DNA of 64,000 nucleotides, from the NCBI GenBank assembly GCA_963785765.1, contig CAWAWM010000004.1, positions 1,054,001 to 1,118,000 on the forward strand. The letters run 5' to 3'. Below the pieces are notes generated by a model. That model searched no databases, had not been told where the DNA came from, and saw only the letters and a program-made list of their open reading frames with translations. A program made the position numbers and the translations under genes. This DNA is from DATBGO01 sp963785765 (GTDB taxonomy: Bacteria; Actinomycetota; Actinomycetes; Streptosporangiales; Streptosporangiaceae). Below are positions 1 to 9,027 of this stretch, one piece after another. Numbering within the stretch: position 1 is the stretch's first letter; every line of letters begins with the position of its first letter.

Positions 1-1
1 C

Positions 2-454
2 GACTCCATCATCGCCATCCCGGACCGGTCCGTGCTGTTCGCCGGTGACCTGCTCTTCAACGGCGGTACGCCGTTCCTGCTGATGGGCTCGATCACCGGC
101 GCGATCGAGGTGCTCGAGCAGGTCGTGGTGCCCCTGGGCGCGCAGACCATCGTGCCCGGGCACGGTCCGGTCTGCGGGCCCGAGGTGATCGACGATGTGC
201 TGGGCTACCTGCGCTTCGTCCAGGAGGTCGCCCGCCGCGGCCGGGACGCCGGGCTGCCGCCACTGGACGCGGCCCGGCAGACCGATCTCGGCCGTTACGC
301 CGACCTGCTCGATCCCGAGCGCATCGTCGGCAACCTGCACCGTGCCTACGCCGAACTCGACGGCGCCGAGCGGGGCGCGCCTATTGACCTGGTCGCGGCG
401 CTGACCGACATGATCGCTTACAACGGCGGCCAGCCGCTGACCTGCCACGCCTGA
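2..454 (+). CDS. MBL-fold metallo-hydrolase, C-terminal part (5' truncated by window edge)
   Basis: Open from the first bases of the window in the frame starting at base 2, with a TGA stop at 452-454; the start lies upstream. The visible 150 residues contain FAGDLLFNGGTPFLLMGS followed by IVPGHGPVCG. These are the Asp-containing and last His-containing motifs of the metallo-beta-lactamase fold that bind the dinuclear metal centre. The C-terminal part is helical (YLRFVQEVARRGRDAG), as in cyclase-like MBL hydrolases often annotated in actinomycete catabolic or polyketide loci. Substrate cannot be told. The N-terminal HxHxDH motif is outside the window. The patatin gene converges on it with a 12-base gap. 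Confidence 0.85.
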   Translation, partial: DSIIAIPDRSVLFAGDLLFNGGTPFLLMGSITGAIEVLEQVVVPLGAQTIVPGHGPVCGPEVIDDVLGYLRFVQEVARRGRDAGLPPLDAARQTDLGRYADLLDPERIVGNLHRAYAELDGAERGAPIDLVAALTDMIAYNGGQPLTCHA

Positions 455-466
455 CGCCCCCCTGGG

Positions 467-1444
467 TCACGTCCAGATCGCCTGCAGCCGGGCGCGGGTG
501 TCGCCGCGGGCCAGCCGTCGCAGCGCCGAGTCCCTGGCCTGACCGGCCACGACGGCACGCCGATCGGGATCCATCGGATTGGGCCCGATGACCGCCGCGT
601 CCGCCGCGGTGGGCTGGAACGCGATCACGTGCGTGCCCTGGCGGCGAAGCCGGCGTGCCTCGGTTTCCAGGACCAGCCGGGACCATCTGCGGACCGGCTG
701 GTCGAAAGCCAGCCGGAGGCCGGCCCCGACCACCGACATCGGCGAGCTGACCACGACCAGGTCCAGCCCGAGGCCGGCGAGCACGTCGGCGTTGGTCGGC
801 GAGTGCGCGCCGCCGTCGACGAACGGCTCCCCGCCGATACTGACCGGCCGGTAGAAACCCGGGATGGCGCAGGACGCCGCCACCGCATCCGGAATCGGCG
901 GCCGCTGATCGCGGCCGAACACCACCAGCCGCCCGTCGCGTTGCCGCACGGCGCACACCCACAGGCGGCTGTCCGGCCACGAGTGCAGCGGCAGCCCGGC
1001 GATCGCCGCCGAGATCAGCTCGGTGCCGACGCTCCCCTCGGGCAGCAGCCCAGCGGCCAGCGCCAGCGGCCTGGCCTCCAGCGGGCGGGCCGCGGCGCGC
1101 GCGAGCCTGGCCGCGATGTCCGCTGGCCGGCGAGGGCGCCCCCCGGACTGCAAGGGGGGCGGCCTGCGCGGTGGCCCGACCGCCGCCATCAGCTGTGTCC
1201 CGGCCGCCGACATCGGCCGGCCCTCCGAACGGGCCAGCAGGTCGGCGGCGGAAAGACCAGCAATCAACGAGGCCCCGGTGATAGACCCGGCCGACGTGCC
1301 GACCACCACCGTGGCGCGCCGCGGATCCCAGCCGGTCGCCTCCGCGATGGCGGCCAGCACGCCGGCGTGAAACGCGCCGCCCGCCACTCCGCCTGCGCCG
1401 AGCACCAGCCCCACCCGGGGGGCGTCGGCGCGAGCAGGCGGCAT
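467..1444 (-). CDS. Patatin-like phospholipase family protein
   Basis: A 325-residue protein with the patatin hydrolase layout: oxyanion-hole glycine motif GAGGVAGG at residues 16-23, nucleophile elbow GTSAG with Ser51, and the catalytic-dyad Asp in FVDGG (Asp210). These enzymes hydrolyse acyl esters of lipids with a Ser-Asp dyad. There is no signal peptide and no membrane segment, so it is probably cytosolic or membrane-peripheral. The start is an ATG with Pro/Ala-rich leader residues before the first beta strand (RVGLVLGAGG). It stands alone, convergent with the MBL hydrolase and divergent from the GH15 gene. The actual lipid substrate is unknown. Confidence 0.85.
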   Translation of the reverse strand: MPPARADAPRVGLVLGAGGVAGGAFHAGVLAAIAEATGWDPRRATVVVGTSAGSITGASLIAGLSAADLLARSEGRPMSAAGTQLMAAVGPPRRPPPLQSGGRPRRPADIAARLARAAARPLEARPLALAAGLLPEGSVGTELISAAIAGLPLHSWPDSRLWVCAVRQRDGRLVVFGRDQRPPIPDAVAASCAIPGFYRPVSIGGEPFVDGGAHSPTNADVLAGLGLDLVVVSSPMSVVGAGLRLAFDQPVRRWSRLVLETEARRLRRQGTHVIAFQPTAADAAVIGPNPMDPDRRAVVAGQARDSALRRLARGDTRARLQAIWT

Positions 1445-1615
1445 GACTCAGTTGTACCCGGTCGCGCCGAGCAGCCGTTCTGTCGTTAACGTTTTTTACC
1501 GTTGACACCGGCCCATTACGGCGGGACGTTTGATCACGCGGCGTCCTTTTCACGAGACTGGCGGCCCGGACAGACGCTCTGCGGCGCGCCAATTTTCGCT
1601 CGGCCGGAGGTTCCC

Positions 1616-4600
1616 ATGGGTGAAAGAGCACACGGTGACATCGTTCGGAGTGAATCGGCCCGCAGCGAATCGGCCCGCAGCGAATCCGTGCGGAGTGAAT
1701 CGGCCCGGGGTGAATCGGCCCGGGGTGAATCGGCACGGGGTGAATCCGCACGCGGTGAATCCGCACGGGTTGAATCGGCACGCGGTGAATCGGCACGGGG
1801 TGACGGGGCCCGCAGTGCAGCGGCCCGGGTGCCCAGCCGGCGGCCGCGCCGGATGCGGCGGACGGGCCGGGCGCGCCGGCTGCGCAGGCTCGTCCCGGCG
1901 GTCGCGGCGCTAGGTACCCTGTGCCTGGCCGTGGCCGCGGCGGCCCCGGCCGGGGCGGCCAGCGCCGCCACCGCGCAGCCTGCGGCGGTCGCCCCCGGCG
2001 GTCCCGGCACCATGTCCTACTTCGACCTGGCCCGCAAGGACTGCGTCGGCACCGCGCGCAACACCGGCTCGAAGGTCTGGTACACGGTGGCCGGCGGCGT
2101 CCTTTCGGACGTGTACGAGCCGACCATCGACAATACGAACGTCGCCACTTTGCAGTACATCGTCACCGACGGCGCCACCTTCACCGACCTGCAAACCCGC
2201 GACATGACGTACACGGTGGCGGCCGATCCTTCCGGAATGGCCTGCACGGTGACCGCCAGCGACGCCAGCCACGGCTACCGGCTGGTTACCACCTACATCA
2301 CCGACCCGGCCCGGGACACGGTGCTGATGCAGACCCGGCTGGAGAGCCTGCCGGGCTCGCACACCGCACTCAGCAAGCTGCACCTGTACGCGCGGCTGGA
2401 CGCGCACGTCAACGGCGACGGCGGCGGTGGCACGGGCAGCGGCCTGAACGCCGGCGGCAACTCCGGGACCATCGACACCTCCACAGGCTCCCCGGTGCCC
2501 GTGGTGTACAGCACCAACACCGTGACCCAGGCGGTCAACCGCAGCTACGCGGTGCCCACCTACATGGCGCTGCGACCGGCCAGCCCGGCCGCCGCGGCCA
2601 GCGTCGGCTACGCGGGCACCGCGAGCGACGGCCTCACCCAGCTCGACACCACGCACTCGCTGACCAGCTATGACTCCGCGCCGGACGGGCACATCACGGC
2701 CACCGAGGACGTCACGCCGCGGCGCGGCGACGTGGTCACGCTGGCGCTGGGGTTCGGCCGCACTCAGGCCGCGGCGGTCGCCACCGCCGGCGCCTCGCTG
2801 GCCAGGCCGTTCGCACAGGTCGAGCAGGCCTACACCAGCGGCTGGGCCGGTTACGACCGTGGCCTGCGCAGGCCGCCGTCGAGCTATCCTGGCCTGTCCC
2901 GCAGCCAGGCGGCCGACCTGCAGCGGCGTTATTACCTGTCGGCGAACGTGATCAAGGCGAGCGAGGACAAGACCTATCCGGGCGCGATCGTCGCCTCGCT
3001 GGCCAGCCCCTGGGGGCAGGCGGTCGCCGCGGGAACGTCGGTGAATGGCAAGCCGGTGTACTTCGGCTCCTACCGCGAGGTGTTCGCGCGTGACCTCTAC
3101 GAGGCGTTCACCGGCCTGCTGACCGATGGCGACATCGCCACGGCGCGCGCCGCCACCTTGTTCCTGTTCGACCGCCAGCAGCTGCCCAGCGGGCAGTTCC
3201 CGCGCAACTCTCTGGTCAATGGCGAGGCCGCGGCCGATACCGGCGGAACCCAGCTCGACGAGACCGCCTACCCGATCCTGATGGCCCTGCAGTCGGGACT
3301 GGCCGGGGACACGACGCTGTGGCAGCAGCACATCAGGCCCGCGGCCGATTTCCTGGTCGCCATGGGGCCATCGTTCGGCGTGGAGCGCTGGGAAGAGCAG
3401 TCCGGTTACTCCCCGTCCACGATTGCCGCCGAGATCGCCGGGCTGACTGCCGCGTCGGTGATCGCCCGTCTGCACGGCGACACCGCGCGGGCGCAGCTCT
3501 ACCAGGCCACCGCGGACGACTTCCAGCGCAACATCAAGACCTGGGATGTGACCACCACCGGGCCGGACGCGCCCGCCTACTTCATCCGGGTGTCCAAGAC
3601 CGGCGATCCGAACGCAGCCATCAGTTACAGCCTCGGCAACGGGGGCCCCACCGTAGACCAGCGCTCCGTGGTCGACGGCGGTTTCCAGGAGCTGGTGCGG
3701 CTCGGTGAGCTGCCGGTCAGCGACCCGGACATCCAGGCCTCACTGGGCGTGCTCGACAAGCAGATCTCGGTGTCCACCCCCAGCGGGACCGGCTATTACC
3801 GGTACGGCACCTCGGCCGCGGCCGGCAGCGCCGACGGGTACGGGGACTGCTACCAGCCGAGCCAGACCTCCTGCACCACCGAGGGCGAGCCGTGGCCGAC
3901 CACCGACACCGGCACCGGGCACCTGTGGCCGGTGCTGTCCGGGGAGCGGGCCGAGTCCGACATCGCGTCGGGGAACCTGACCGGCGCCTCGGCGCTGCTG
4001 GAGGCCATGGCGCAGTTCTCCTCCGGCGTGGGCCTGGTGCCCGAGCAGGCCTGGGAGGACCCAGATCTGGCCGCCTCACCGTACGGCAGCGACCCGACGA
4101 CCGCGTCGATCGGCTTCACCGACGGCAAGGCAGCGGGCTCGGCATCCCCGCTGACCTGGGCCCAGGCTCAGGAACTCCGGCTGATCCTGGACATCGGGGC
4201 TGGCCGCACGCTGGAGACCCCAGGGGTGACCACGCGGCGATACGTCAGCCACGCGCCGCCCGGCGCGCTCGACGTGACGCTGACCGCCCCGGTACCTGGT
4301 ACCGCGGTCACGACTACCACCACGCCGGTCACCGGGACCACGCTGCCAGGCGCGCACGTCGTGGTGGAGTCCCTCGACACCACGACCGGGACGCCGTCCA
4401 CGGTGGCCACCACGGTGGCGGCAGCCGACGGGTCGTTCTCGGTCACCGTTCCGGTCGGCTTCGGCGACGACGTGCTGACCGTTTCCGCCACCGCGCCAGG
4501 CAACCGGACCGGATACGCGCAGACTTCGGTGACCAGCGACGTGACCACCGGGACGACCGTGCTCGACGTGCCCGACCCGACCGGCGACGACAACGGCCCC

Positions 4601-5245
4601 GGGACGTTCCAGTACCCGACCAACTCCGCTTTCTACCCTGGCGCGTTCGACCTGACCGATTTCAAGGTGATCGCCGACGGGACGACCGTGTACCTGCAGA
4701 CCACGCTGGCCAACCTGGAGCCGGGCTTCGGCAACATCTTCGGGCTGCAGCTGCTCGACGTGTACGTGCACAACCCCAGCGCGACTACCACCACGACCGC
4801 CGCTAACTACCCGACCCGCAATTACAGCCTCTCCCCGGCCTGGAGCGAGATGGTCGAGGTACAGGGATTCGCCTCCCCGGTATGGCAGGACGCAGCCGGC
4901 AATTCGCTGGGCACCGCGTACATGACCGCGTCGCAGGCGAGCAAGACCGTGACGATCGCGCTGCCTGAAGCCGCGTTCGGCACCCCGGGACCTGGCTGGT
5001 CCTTTGCTGTGGCGCTGACCGGGCAGAACGGGTTCAGCTCCGATCAGGCCCGGGGCTTCACCCCGACAGCGGGCGCGTACACCTTCGGGGTGTGCCCGTC
5101 GGGTGACACCAGCCCGATCTGCTCCGCGGACCCGAGCACCATGCCGGAGGCGATGGACGTCATCACGCCGGCGGGAGTATCGCAGGCAACTGAGCTCAAC
5201 CCGACCCTCGGCCCGGTGGTCATCCAGGGAGTCACCGTTCCCTGA
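1616..5245 (+). CDS. Secreted GH15 glucodextranase/glucoamylase-like enzyme with Ig-like and C-terminal binding domains
   Basis: A 1209-residue secreted glycosidase. Order: charged pentapeptide-repeat leader (about residues 11-70), Arg-rich n-region and signal peptide (residues about 79-117, ending near AGAASA), GH15 N-terminal beta domain, (alpha/alpha)6 catalytic domain, Ig-like domain (about 885-985), and C-terminal glucodextranase-type beta domain. The catalytic acid is likely Glu593 or Glu594 in WEEQSGYSPST and the base Glu777 in WPVLSGERAE. The domain order matches exo-acting glucodextranase (alpha-1,6), but glucoamylase activity is possible. Start chosen at ATG 1616, which has GGAGG at 1606-1610. 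ATG 1853 directly before the signal peptide is a serious alternative; it would place the repeats in the leader RNA, but it lacks a clear ribosome site. Confidence 0.85.
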   Translation: MGERAHGDIVRSESARSESARSESVRSESARGESARGESARGESARGESARVESARGESARGDGARSAAARVPSRRPRRMRRTGRARRLRRLVPAVAALGTLCLAVAAAAPAGAASAATAQPAAVAPGGPGTMSYFDLARKDCVGTARNTGSKVWYTVAGGVLSDVYEPTIDNTNVATLQYIVTDGATFTDLQTRDMTYTVAADPSGMACTVTASDASHGYRLVTTYITDPARDTVLMQTRLESLPGSHTALSKLHLYARLDAHVNGDGGGGTGSGLNAGGNSGTIDTSTGSPVPVVYSTNTVTQAVNRSYAVPTYMALRPASPAAAASVGYAGTASDGLTQLDTTHSLTSYDSAPDGHITATEDVTPRRGDVVTLALGFGRTQAAAVATAGASLARPFAQVEQAYTSGWAGYDRGLRRPPSSYPGLSRSQAADLQRRYYLSANVIKASEDKTYPGAIVASLASPWGQAVAAGTSVNGKPVYFGSYREVFARDLYEAFTGLLTDGDIATARAATLFLFDRQQLPSGQFPRNSLVNGEAAADTGGTQLDETAYPILMALQSGLAGDTTLWQQHIRPAADFLVAMGPSFGVERWEEQSGYSPSTIAAEIAGLTAASVIARLHGDTARAQLYQATADDFQRNIKTWDVTTTGPDAPAYFIRVSKTGDPNAAISYSLGNGGPTVDQRSVVDGGFQELVRLGELPVSDPDIQASLGVLDKQISVSTPSGTGYYRYGTSAAAGSADGYGDCYQPSQTSCTTEGEPWPTTDTGTGHLWPVLSGERAESDIASGNLTGASALLEAMAQFSSGVGLVPEQAWEDPDLAASPYGSDPTTASIGFTDGKAAGSASPLTWAQAQELRLILDIGAGRTLETPGVTTRRYVSHAPPGALDVTLTAPVPGTAVTTTTTPVTGTTLPGAHVVVESLDTTTGTPSTVATTVAAADGSFSVTVPVGFGDDVLTVSATAPGNRTGYAQTSVTSDVTTGTTVLDVPDPTGDDNGPGTFQYPTNSAFYPGAFDLTDFKVIADGTTVYLQTTLANLEPGFGNIFGLQLLDVYVHNPSATTTTTAANYPTRNYSLSPAWSEMVEVQGFASPVWQDAAGNSLGTAYMTASQASKTVTIALPEAAFGTPGPGWSFAVALTGQNGFSSDQARGFTPTAGAYTFGVCPSGDTSPICSADPSTMPEAMDVITPAGVSQATELNPTLGPVVIQGVTVP
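1646..1825 (+). repeat. Twelve tandem 15-bp units at the 5' end of the GH15 gene
   Basis: Twelve imperfect 15-bp units run without gaps, consensus CGGGGTGAATCGGCC. The period is a multiple of three, so all frames stay open on both strands. In the GH15 frame it encodes the pentapeptide Ser/Gly-Glu-Ser-Ala-Arg. The last two units (1796-1825) are the most diverged. The array sits between a good ribosome site and the signal peptide. Confidence 0.95.
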
Positions 5246-5300
5246 GCCTCCGCGGGCTCAGGGGCTGGTCAGCGAGCGGCCGCGGCGCTCGCCGACCAGC
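5241..5300. terminator. Two consecutive hairpins behind the GH15 gene
   Basis: Hairpin 1 is CCTGAGCC (5241-5248), 6-nt loop, GGCTCAGG (5255-5262), and it overlaps the GH15 stop codon. Hairpin 2 has 15-nt arms at 5264-5278 and 5286-5300 with a 7-nt loop and one mismatch. There is no T-tract, as is common for actinomycete terminators. Being symmetric, they could also act on the opposite strand. Confidence 0.75.
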
Positions 5301-5431
5301 TCCTGGCTGGCCTCCTGCTCGGTCCTGGGCGGCGCGATAACGGGCTGCCCAGGCGCTGTGCCTAGCTGGCGCAGCTCGCAGACCGCGGACTCCAGCTCTG
5401 CGAGGATCTGCCACGGATGCTGCCCGGGCAT
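5258..5431 (-). CDS. Possible small protein (57 aa), unknown
   Basis: An open frame of 57 residues beginning MPGQHPWQILAELESAV and ending GRSLTSP, on the minus strand between the GH15 gene and the DUF222 gene. The composition is protein-like: an amphipathic helix followed by a Glu/Arg-rich tail. That is unlike the Pro/Arg-rich shadow frames nearby. No good ribosome site precedes the ATG at 5431, and its 3' end lies inside the terminator hairpins. It could be a remnant. No family recognised. Confidence 0.3.
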   Translation of the reverse strand: MPGQHPWQILAELESAVCELRQLGTAPGQPVIAPPRTEQEASQELVGERRGRSLTSP

Positions 5432-5546
5432 GTTTTGAAGATTTTTCTGGCCGGGTGCTCGAGCGAGCCGGAATTGTCGGTGGGGGCCGATATGATTCGA
5501 ACATAACAGCGAACAGGTTCGCTGAGCCTGGAGGAGGTCACCTGGT

Positions 5547-7236
5547 ATGTGCTTACCCGGACAGCCGCCCGCTGCGCCCGCGCACGCGCCGCCCGCCGCG
5601 CCCGCGCCATCCGCGCCATCCCCGCCGGTGCCGCCCGCCGGGCCCGCGCCGCCGGTACCGTCCGCCGCGTGCGCGCCGCCGCCCGCCGCGTCAGCCGCGT
5701 CCGCGCCGCCTGCGTCTGCTGCTGGTGCGGTGGCGGCGGCGCGGGCCGCGCTGGCCTCGGTGGCCGGTATGGATGCGGCGGGGCTGACTGCCGCGGAGCA
5801 GGCGGATTGCCTGCGGGCGCTGGAGGCCGCCGAGGCGGCGCATACCGCGGCGCGGGCCAGGGTGCTGGCCGCGTTCCACGCCGGGAACGGCTGCCAGGAC
5901 GATGGTCACGGGTCGGCGAAGAGCTGGCTGCGGTGGCAGACCCGGATCACTACGAACGCGGCGGCGACGGCGATGGCGTGGATGCGGCGGCTGGGCGCGC
6001 ACCCCGCCGTCGCCGGCGCGCTGGCGGCGGGTGACCTGTCGCCGTCGTGGGCCCGGGCGGTGTGCGGGTGGACGGACCTGCTCCCGGCGGAGCACCGGGC
6101 GGGCGCGGACGCGATCCTGCTGGCCGCCGCCGCCAGCGGCGCGGACCTGGCCGGCCTGGCGGCAGCTGGCGGAGGAAATACGGCGGCGGACGGCGCGGCC
6201 GGACACCGACGGGGATGACGGGTTCAAGGACCGGTCGGTCAGCCTGGACGTGACGTTCGGGCAGGCCGGGAAACTGACCGGGAACCTGACCCCGCAGTGC
6301 ACCGCCGCGCTGCTGGCGGTGCTGGACGCGCTGGGCAAGAAGGCGGGTCCGGAGGACACCCGGACGGTGTGGCAGCGCCGTCATGATGCGGTGGAGGAAA
6401 TGTGCCGGCGGCTGATCGCCGCGGGGGGCGTGCCGGACCGGGCCGGGCAGCCGGCGCAGATCCAGGTGCATATGACGCTGGATCAGCTCCGCGGCCTGAC
6501 CGAGCCCGGCGGGCCCGGCGGGGCCGGTGCGCAGGCGGGGTGGGCGGCGGCGTGGCCGCCGGCCGGGCCCGGCGCGGACTGTGACGCGTCGATCGTCCCG
6601 GTCGTCACCGGCCACCTCGACCACCAGCTCCTCGGCCAGCTCGCCGCCGAGCTGCTCCGCCGCCAGCCCAGCCAGCCCGGCCCCGGCCAGCCTGGCTCAG
6701 GCCAGCCCGGCCCCGGCGGCCTGCCCGGTTCGGGCCTGCCCGGTCAGGGCCGCGCGGGCCAGGGCGGGCCGGATGCCGCCAGCGGGCGGTGGCTGCGGGC
6801 CGAGCGGGCCGCCCGGCAGCTCATCATCACCCGCGCGGTCGGCCTGCTGTCCGGGCCCGGCGGGCTGGCTAGCTACCTGCGGACCCGGCTGCCCGATGAC
6901 CTGGTCGCGTCGGTCAGCCTGCCGCTGGACATCGGCGCGGTCACCGACACCATCCCGGTGCACCTGCGCCGGGCGGTCACCGTCCGGGACCGGCACTGCC
7001 GGTTCCCCGGCTGCACCCAGCCCGCCCCGGCATGCCAGCCGCACCACATCATCCCCCGGTCCCAGGGCGGCCCGACCAGCCTGACCAACCTGATCAATTT
7101 GTGTTCGTTCCACCATTTGGTGGCGATTCACCGGTGGGGCTGGGGCATCGCCCTCCACCCCGATGGGACCGTGACTGCTACCAGCCCCGACGGCCGGACC
7201 CTGCACTCCCACAGCCCCCCAGCCACCGCCGCCTAA
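5547..7236 (+). pseudogene. DUF222/HNH endonuclease domain protein, frameshifted
   Basis: The ATG at 5547 follows GGAGGAGGT at 5530-5538. A low-complexity Pro/Ala leader is followed by a DUF222 domain. Near 6158-6172 the frame breaks: the first frame stops at 6218, while the next frame continues the family pattern (LAEEIRRR...FKDRSVSLDVTFGQAGKL) to the C-terminal HNH domain (HCRFPGC, QPHHIIP, LCSFHH). One extra base explains it. A Gly/Pro/Gln linker lies at about 6660-6780. This family (related to the 13E12 repeat proteins of mycobacteria) is numerous in actinomycetes and of unclear function. The HNH residues look intact, so the break is either recent or a sequencing indel. Confidence 0.85.
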
Positions 7237-7367
7237 CGGCGGGCCCAGGTTCAGTCAGCAGCCGTAGGCGCCGCCATACCGGCCCCCCTCGCGGCCTCCG
7301 CCGCTTCTGCTCGCCCCATCGCTGCTGCGCCTACCGCCGCGCGCCCGGCCACCACTCCACCCACCGA

Positions 7368-7495
7368 GCGGGCCGGACCATTGCCCGGGACCGCCCGGCT
7401 GAGCAGAGCCAAACGTCCTAGCGGGCCGGACCACTACCCGTGACCGCCCGGGCTGAGCAGAGCCAAACGTCCTAGCGGGCAGGACCATTGCCCGC
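7368..7495. repeat. Direct repeat, two 53/54-bp copies and a partial third
   Basis: Copy 1 is 7368-7420, copy 2 is 7421-7474, and a 20-bp partial copy is 7475-7494. The copies adjoin and begin GCGGGC(C/A)GGACCA. The third forms a hairpin GCGGGC-9 nt-GCCCGC (7475-7495). They fill most of the 369-bp gap between the DUF222 gene and the WS/DGAT gene. Nothing else is recognised in that gap apart from the WS/DGAT ribosome site. Confidence 0.9.
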
Positions 7496-7605
7496 AGTGC
7501 GCCGGAACCTTTGCCGCTTACGCTTTGTCACGAACGTGGCCTTCGTCATGGCCGCCCGCAGGCACTCGGCTGGAGCGGGATCGATACAGCCCGGGGAGCG
7601 CAGTT

Positions 7606-9027
7606 ATGGACCGGTTAAGTCTGCTGGACGCCTCGTTCATCGACGTGGAGGACGGAGACCGGCACGCGTCAATGGCGATCGCGCTGATTGCGGTGTTCGA
7701 GGGCCCGGCGCCGTCCTATGAGCAATTTCTCGCTTTCCTGGCCGGACGGCTGCCGTTAGTCCCGCGCTACCGGCAGAAGCTCCGCCAGGTGCCGTTCCGC
7801 CTCGGAGCTCCGGTCTGGGTCGACGACCCGCAGTTCGACCTGCGTTACCACCTCAGGCAGACCGCCCTGCCCGAACCCGGCGGCGACCAGCAGCTCAGCA
7901 CGCTGATCGCGCGGGTCATGGGCCAACGGCTCGATCGCGACTATCCGTTGTGGGAGTACTGGCTAGTGACGGGGCTGGCTGCCGATCGCTGGGCGGTGAT
8001 CACCAAGGTGCACCACTGCATGGTCGACGGGGTATCCGGCACCGACATGTACCGGGTGATCTTCGATGCGAGCCCCGAACCTTCGCCGCCCGCCGTCGAT
8101 GACCTGGTGATGTCCCCGGAGCCTTCTGACCTCACGCTCGCCGCCCAGGCTCTGCTGGAGGCGCTCCTGATTCCGGTGCGGGAGTACGCCGCCTTGCGCG
8201 AAGCCCTGTCCAAGCCCGGCCATCTCGCTGCCCAGGCCGCCGATACGGTGCGGGCCCTGGCGAAACTGGCTGCCTCCGCACATCAGGCCACGGATTCGTC
8301 ACTGATCGGCCCGATTGGCCAGCAACGGCGGTACACGGTGGCGCGCGCCTCCCTCAGCGATGTCAAGACGATCAAACGGGAACTCGGCGGCACGGTGAAC
8401 GACGTGGTCCTGGCCGCGATCAGCAGTGGCTTCCGGGCTCTGCTCCGCACCCGCGGCGAGCAGCCGGGGCCGTTCACGGTTCCGACCATGGTCCCCGTTT
8501 CGGTCCGCGGCAAGGGCGAGGAGAGCAGCTACGGGAACCGGGTGTCGTCACTGCTGGCTGACCTGCCGGTCGATATTGCCGACCCGGTCGAGCGGCTGGA
8601 TCTGATCAGGACCCAGCTGTCGGACTTGAAGGCGGCTAAGGCGGCAACGGTGGGAGAGAACCTGGTTTCGCTGGGCCGCTACACCCCGTTCCCGGTGGCA
8701 TCGCTGGCCGTCCGGCTCGGCTCCCGGCTGCCCCAGCACGAGATAGCCACGGTCACGACGAACATACCGGGCCCGCGTCAGCCGCTCTATTGCAGCGGCC
8801 GGCAGCTGGTGGAGATGATCCCTTACGTTCCCATCTCAGCGACAGTCCGCACGGTAGTCTCGATCTTCAGTTATTGCGACAACCTTTGCTTCGGGATCAC
8901 CGGCGACTACGAAACTACGCCGGACCTCGATGTGCTGGCGCGCGGCATCGAGAACGGCGTGGCCGAACTGAAGGCCGCCGCCTGGCGGCGGGACGTAGCC
9001 AGCCGCAACGGCCAGGATCCGGCCTGA
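7606..9027 (+). CDS. Wax ester synthase / diacylglycerol acyltransferase (WS/DGAT)
   Basis: A 473-residue member of the WS/DGAT family, which transfers acyl groups from acyl-CoA to diacylglycerol or long-chain alcohols to form storage lipid. It starts MDRLSLLDASF, the usual family start, at ATG 7606 with GGGGAG at 7593-7598. The catalytic HHxxxDG motif is at His136-His137-Asp141 (HHCMVDG). The second family motif region (TTNIPGPRQPLY) and the conserved NDVVLA motif are present. Length is normal. The acyl-CoA synthetase gene converges on it, so acyl activation and lipid storage are encoded tail to tail. Confidence 0.92.
   Translation: MDRLSLLDASFIDVEDGDRHASMAIALIAVFEGPAPSYEQFLAFLAGRLPLVPRYRQKLRQVPFRLGAPVWVDDPQFDLRYHLRQTALPEPGGDQQLSTLIARVMGQRLDRDYPLWEYWLVTGLAADRWAVITKVHHCMVDGVSGTDMYRVIFDASPEPSPPAVDDLVMSPEPSDLTLAAQALLEALLIPVREYAALREALSKPGHLAAQAADTVRALAKLAASAHQATDSSLIGPIGQQRRYTVARASLSDVKTIKRELGGTVNDVVLAAISSGFRALLRTRGEQPGPFTVPTMVPVSVRGKGEESSYGNRVSSLLADLPVDIADPVERLDLIRTQLSDLKAAKAATVGENLVSLGRYTPFPVASLAVRLGSRLPQHEIATVTTNIPGPRQPLYCSGRQLVEMIPYVPISATVRTVVSIFSYCDNLCFGITGDYETTPDLDVLARGIENGVAELKAAAWRRDVASRNGQDPA

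Noticed and set aside
381..1796. Long minus-strand open frame over the patatin gene and the 15-bp repeats
   Set aside because: It is a shadow of the patatin gene in another frame, extended through the triplet-period repeat, and it has Arg/Pro-rich composition with no family pattern.
1910..3475. 521-codon minus-strand frame inside the GH15 gene
   Set aside because: It is opposite to a gene with clear GH15 motifs, and its Gly/Arg/His-rich composition is typical of antisense frames in high-GC DNA.
6150..6180. Programmed ribosomal frameshift in the DUF222/HNH gene
   Set aside because: No slippery heptamer or downstream structure was seen; a simple indel is the plainer explanation.
5547..7495. 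Insertion sequence or intein with homing HNH nuclease
   Set aside because: The HNH domain is the normal C-terminus of DUF222 proteins. The flanking repeats lie on one side only, and no terminal inverted repeats or target duplication were found.
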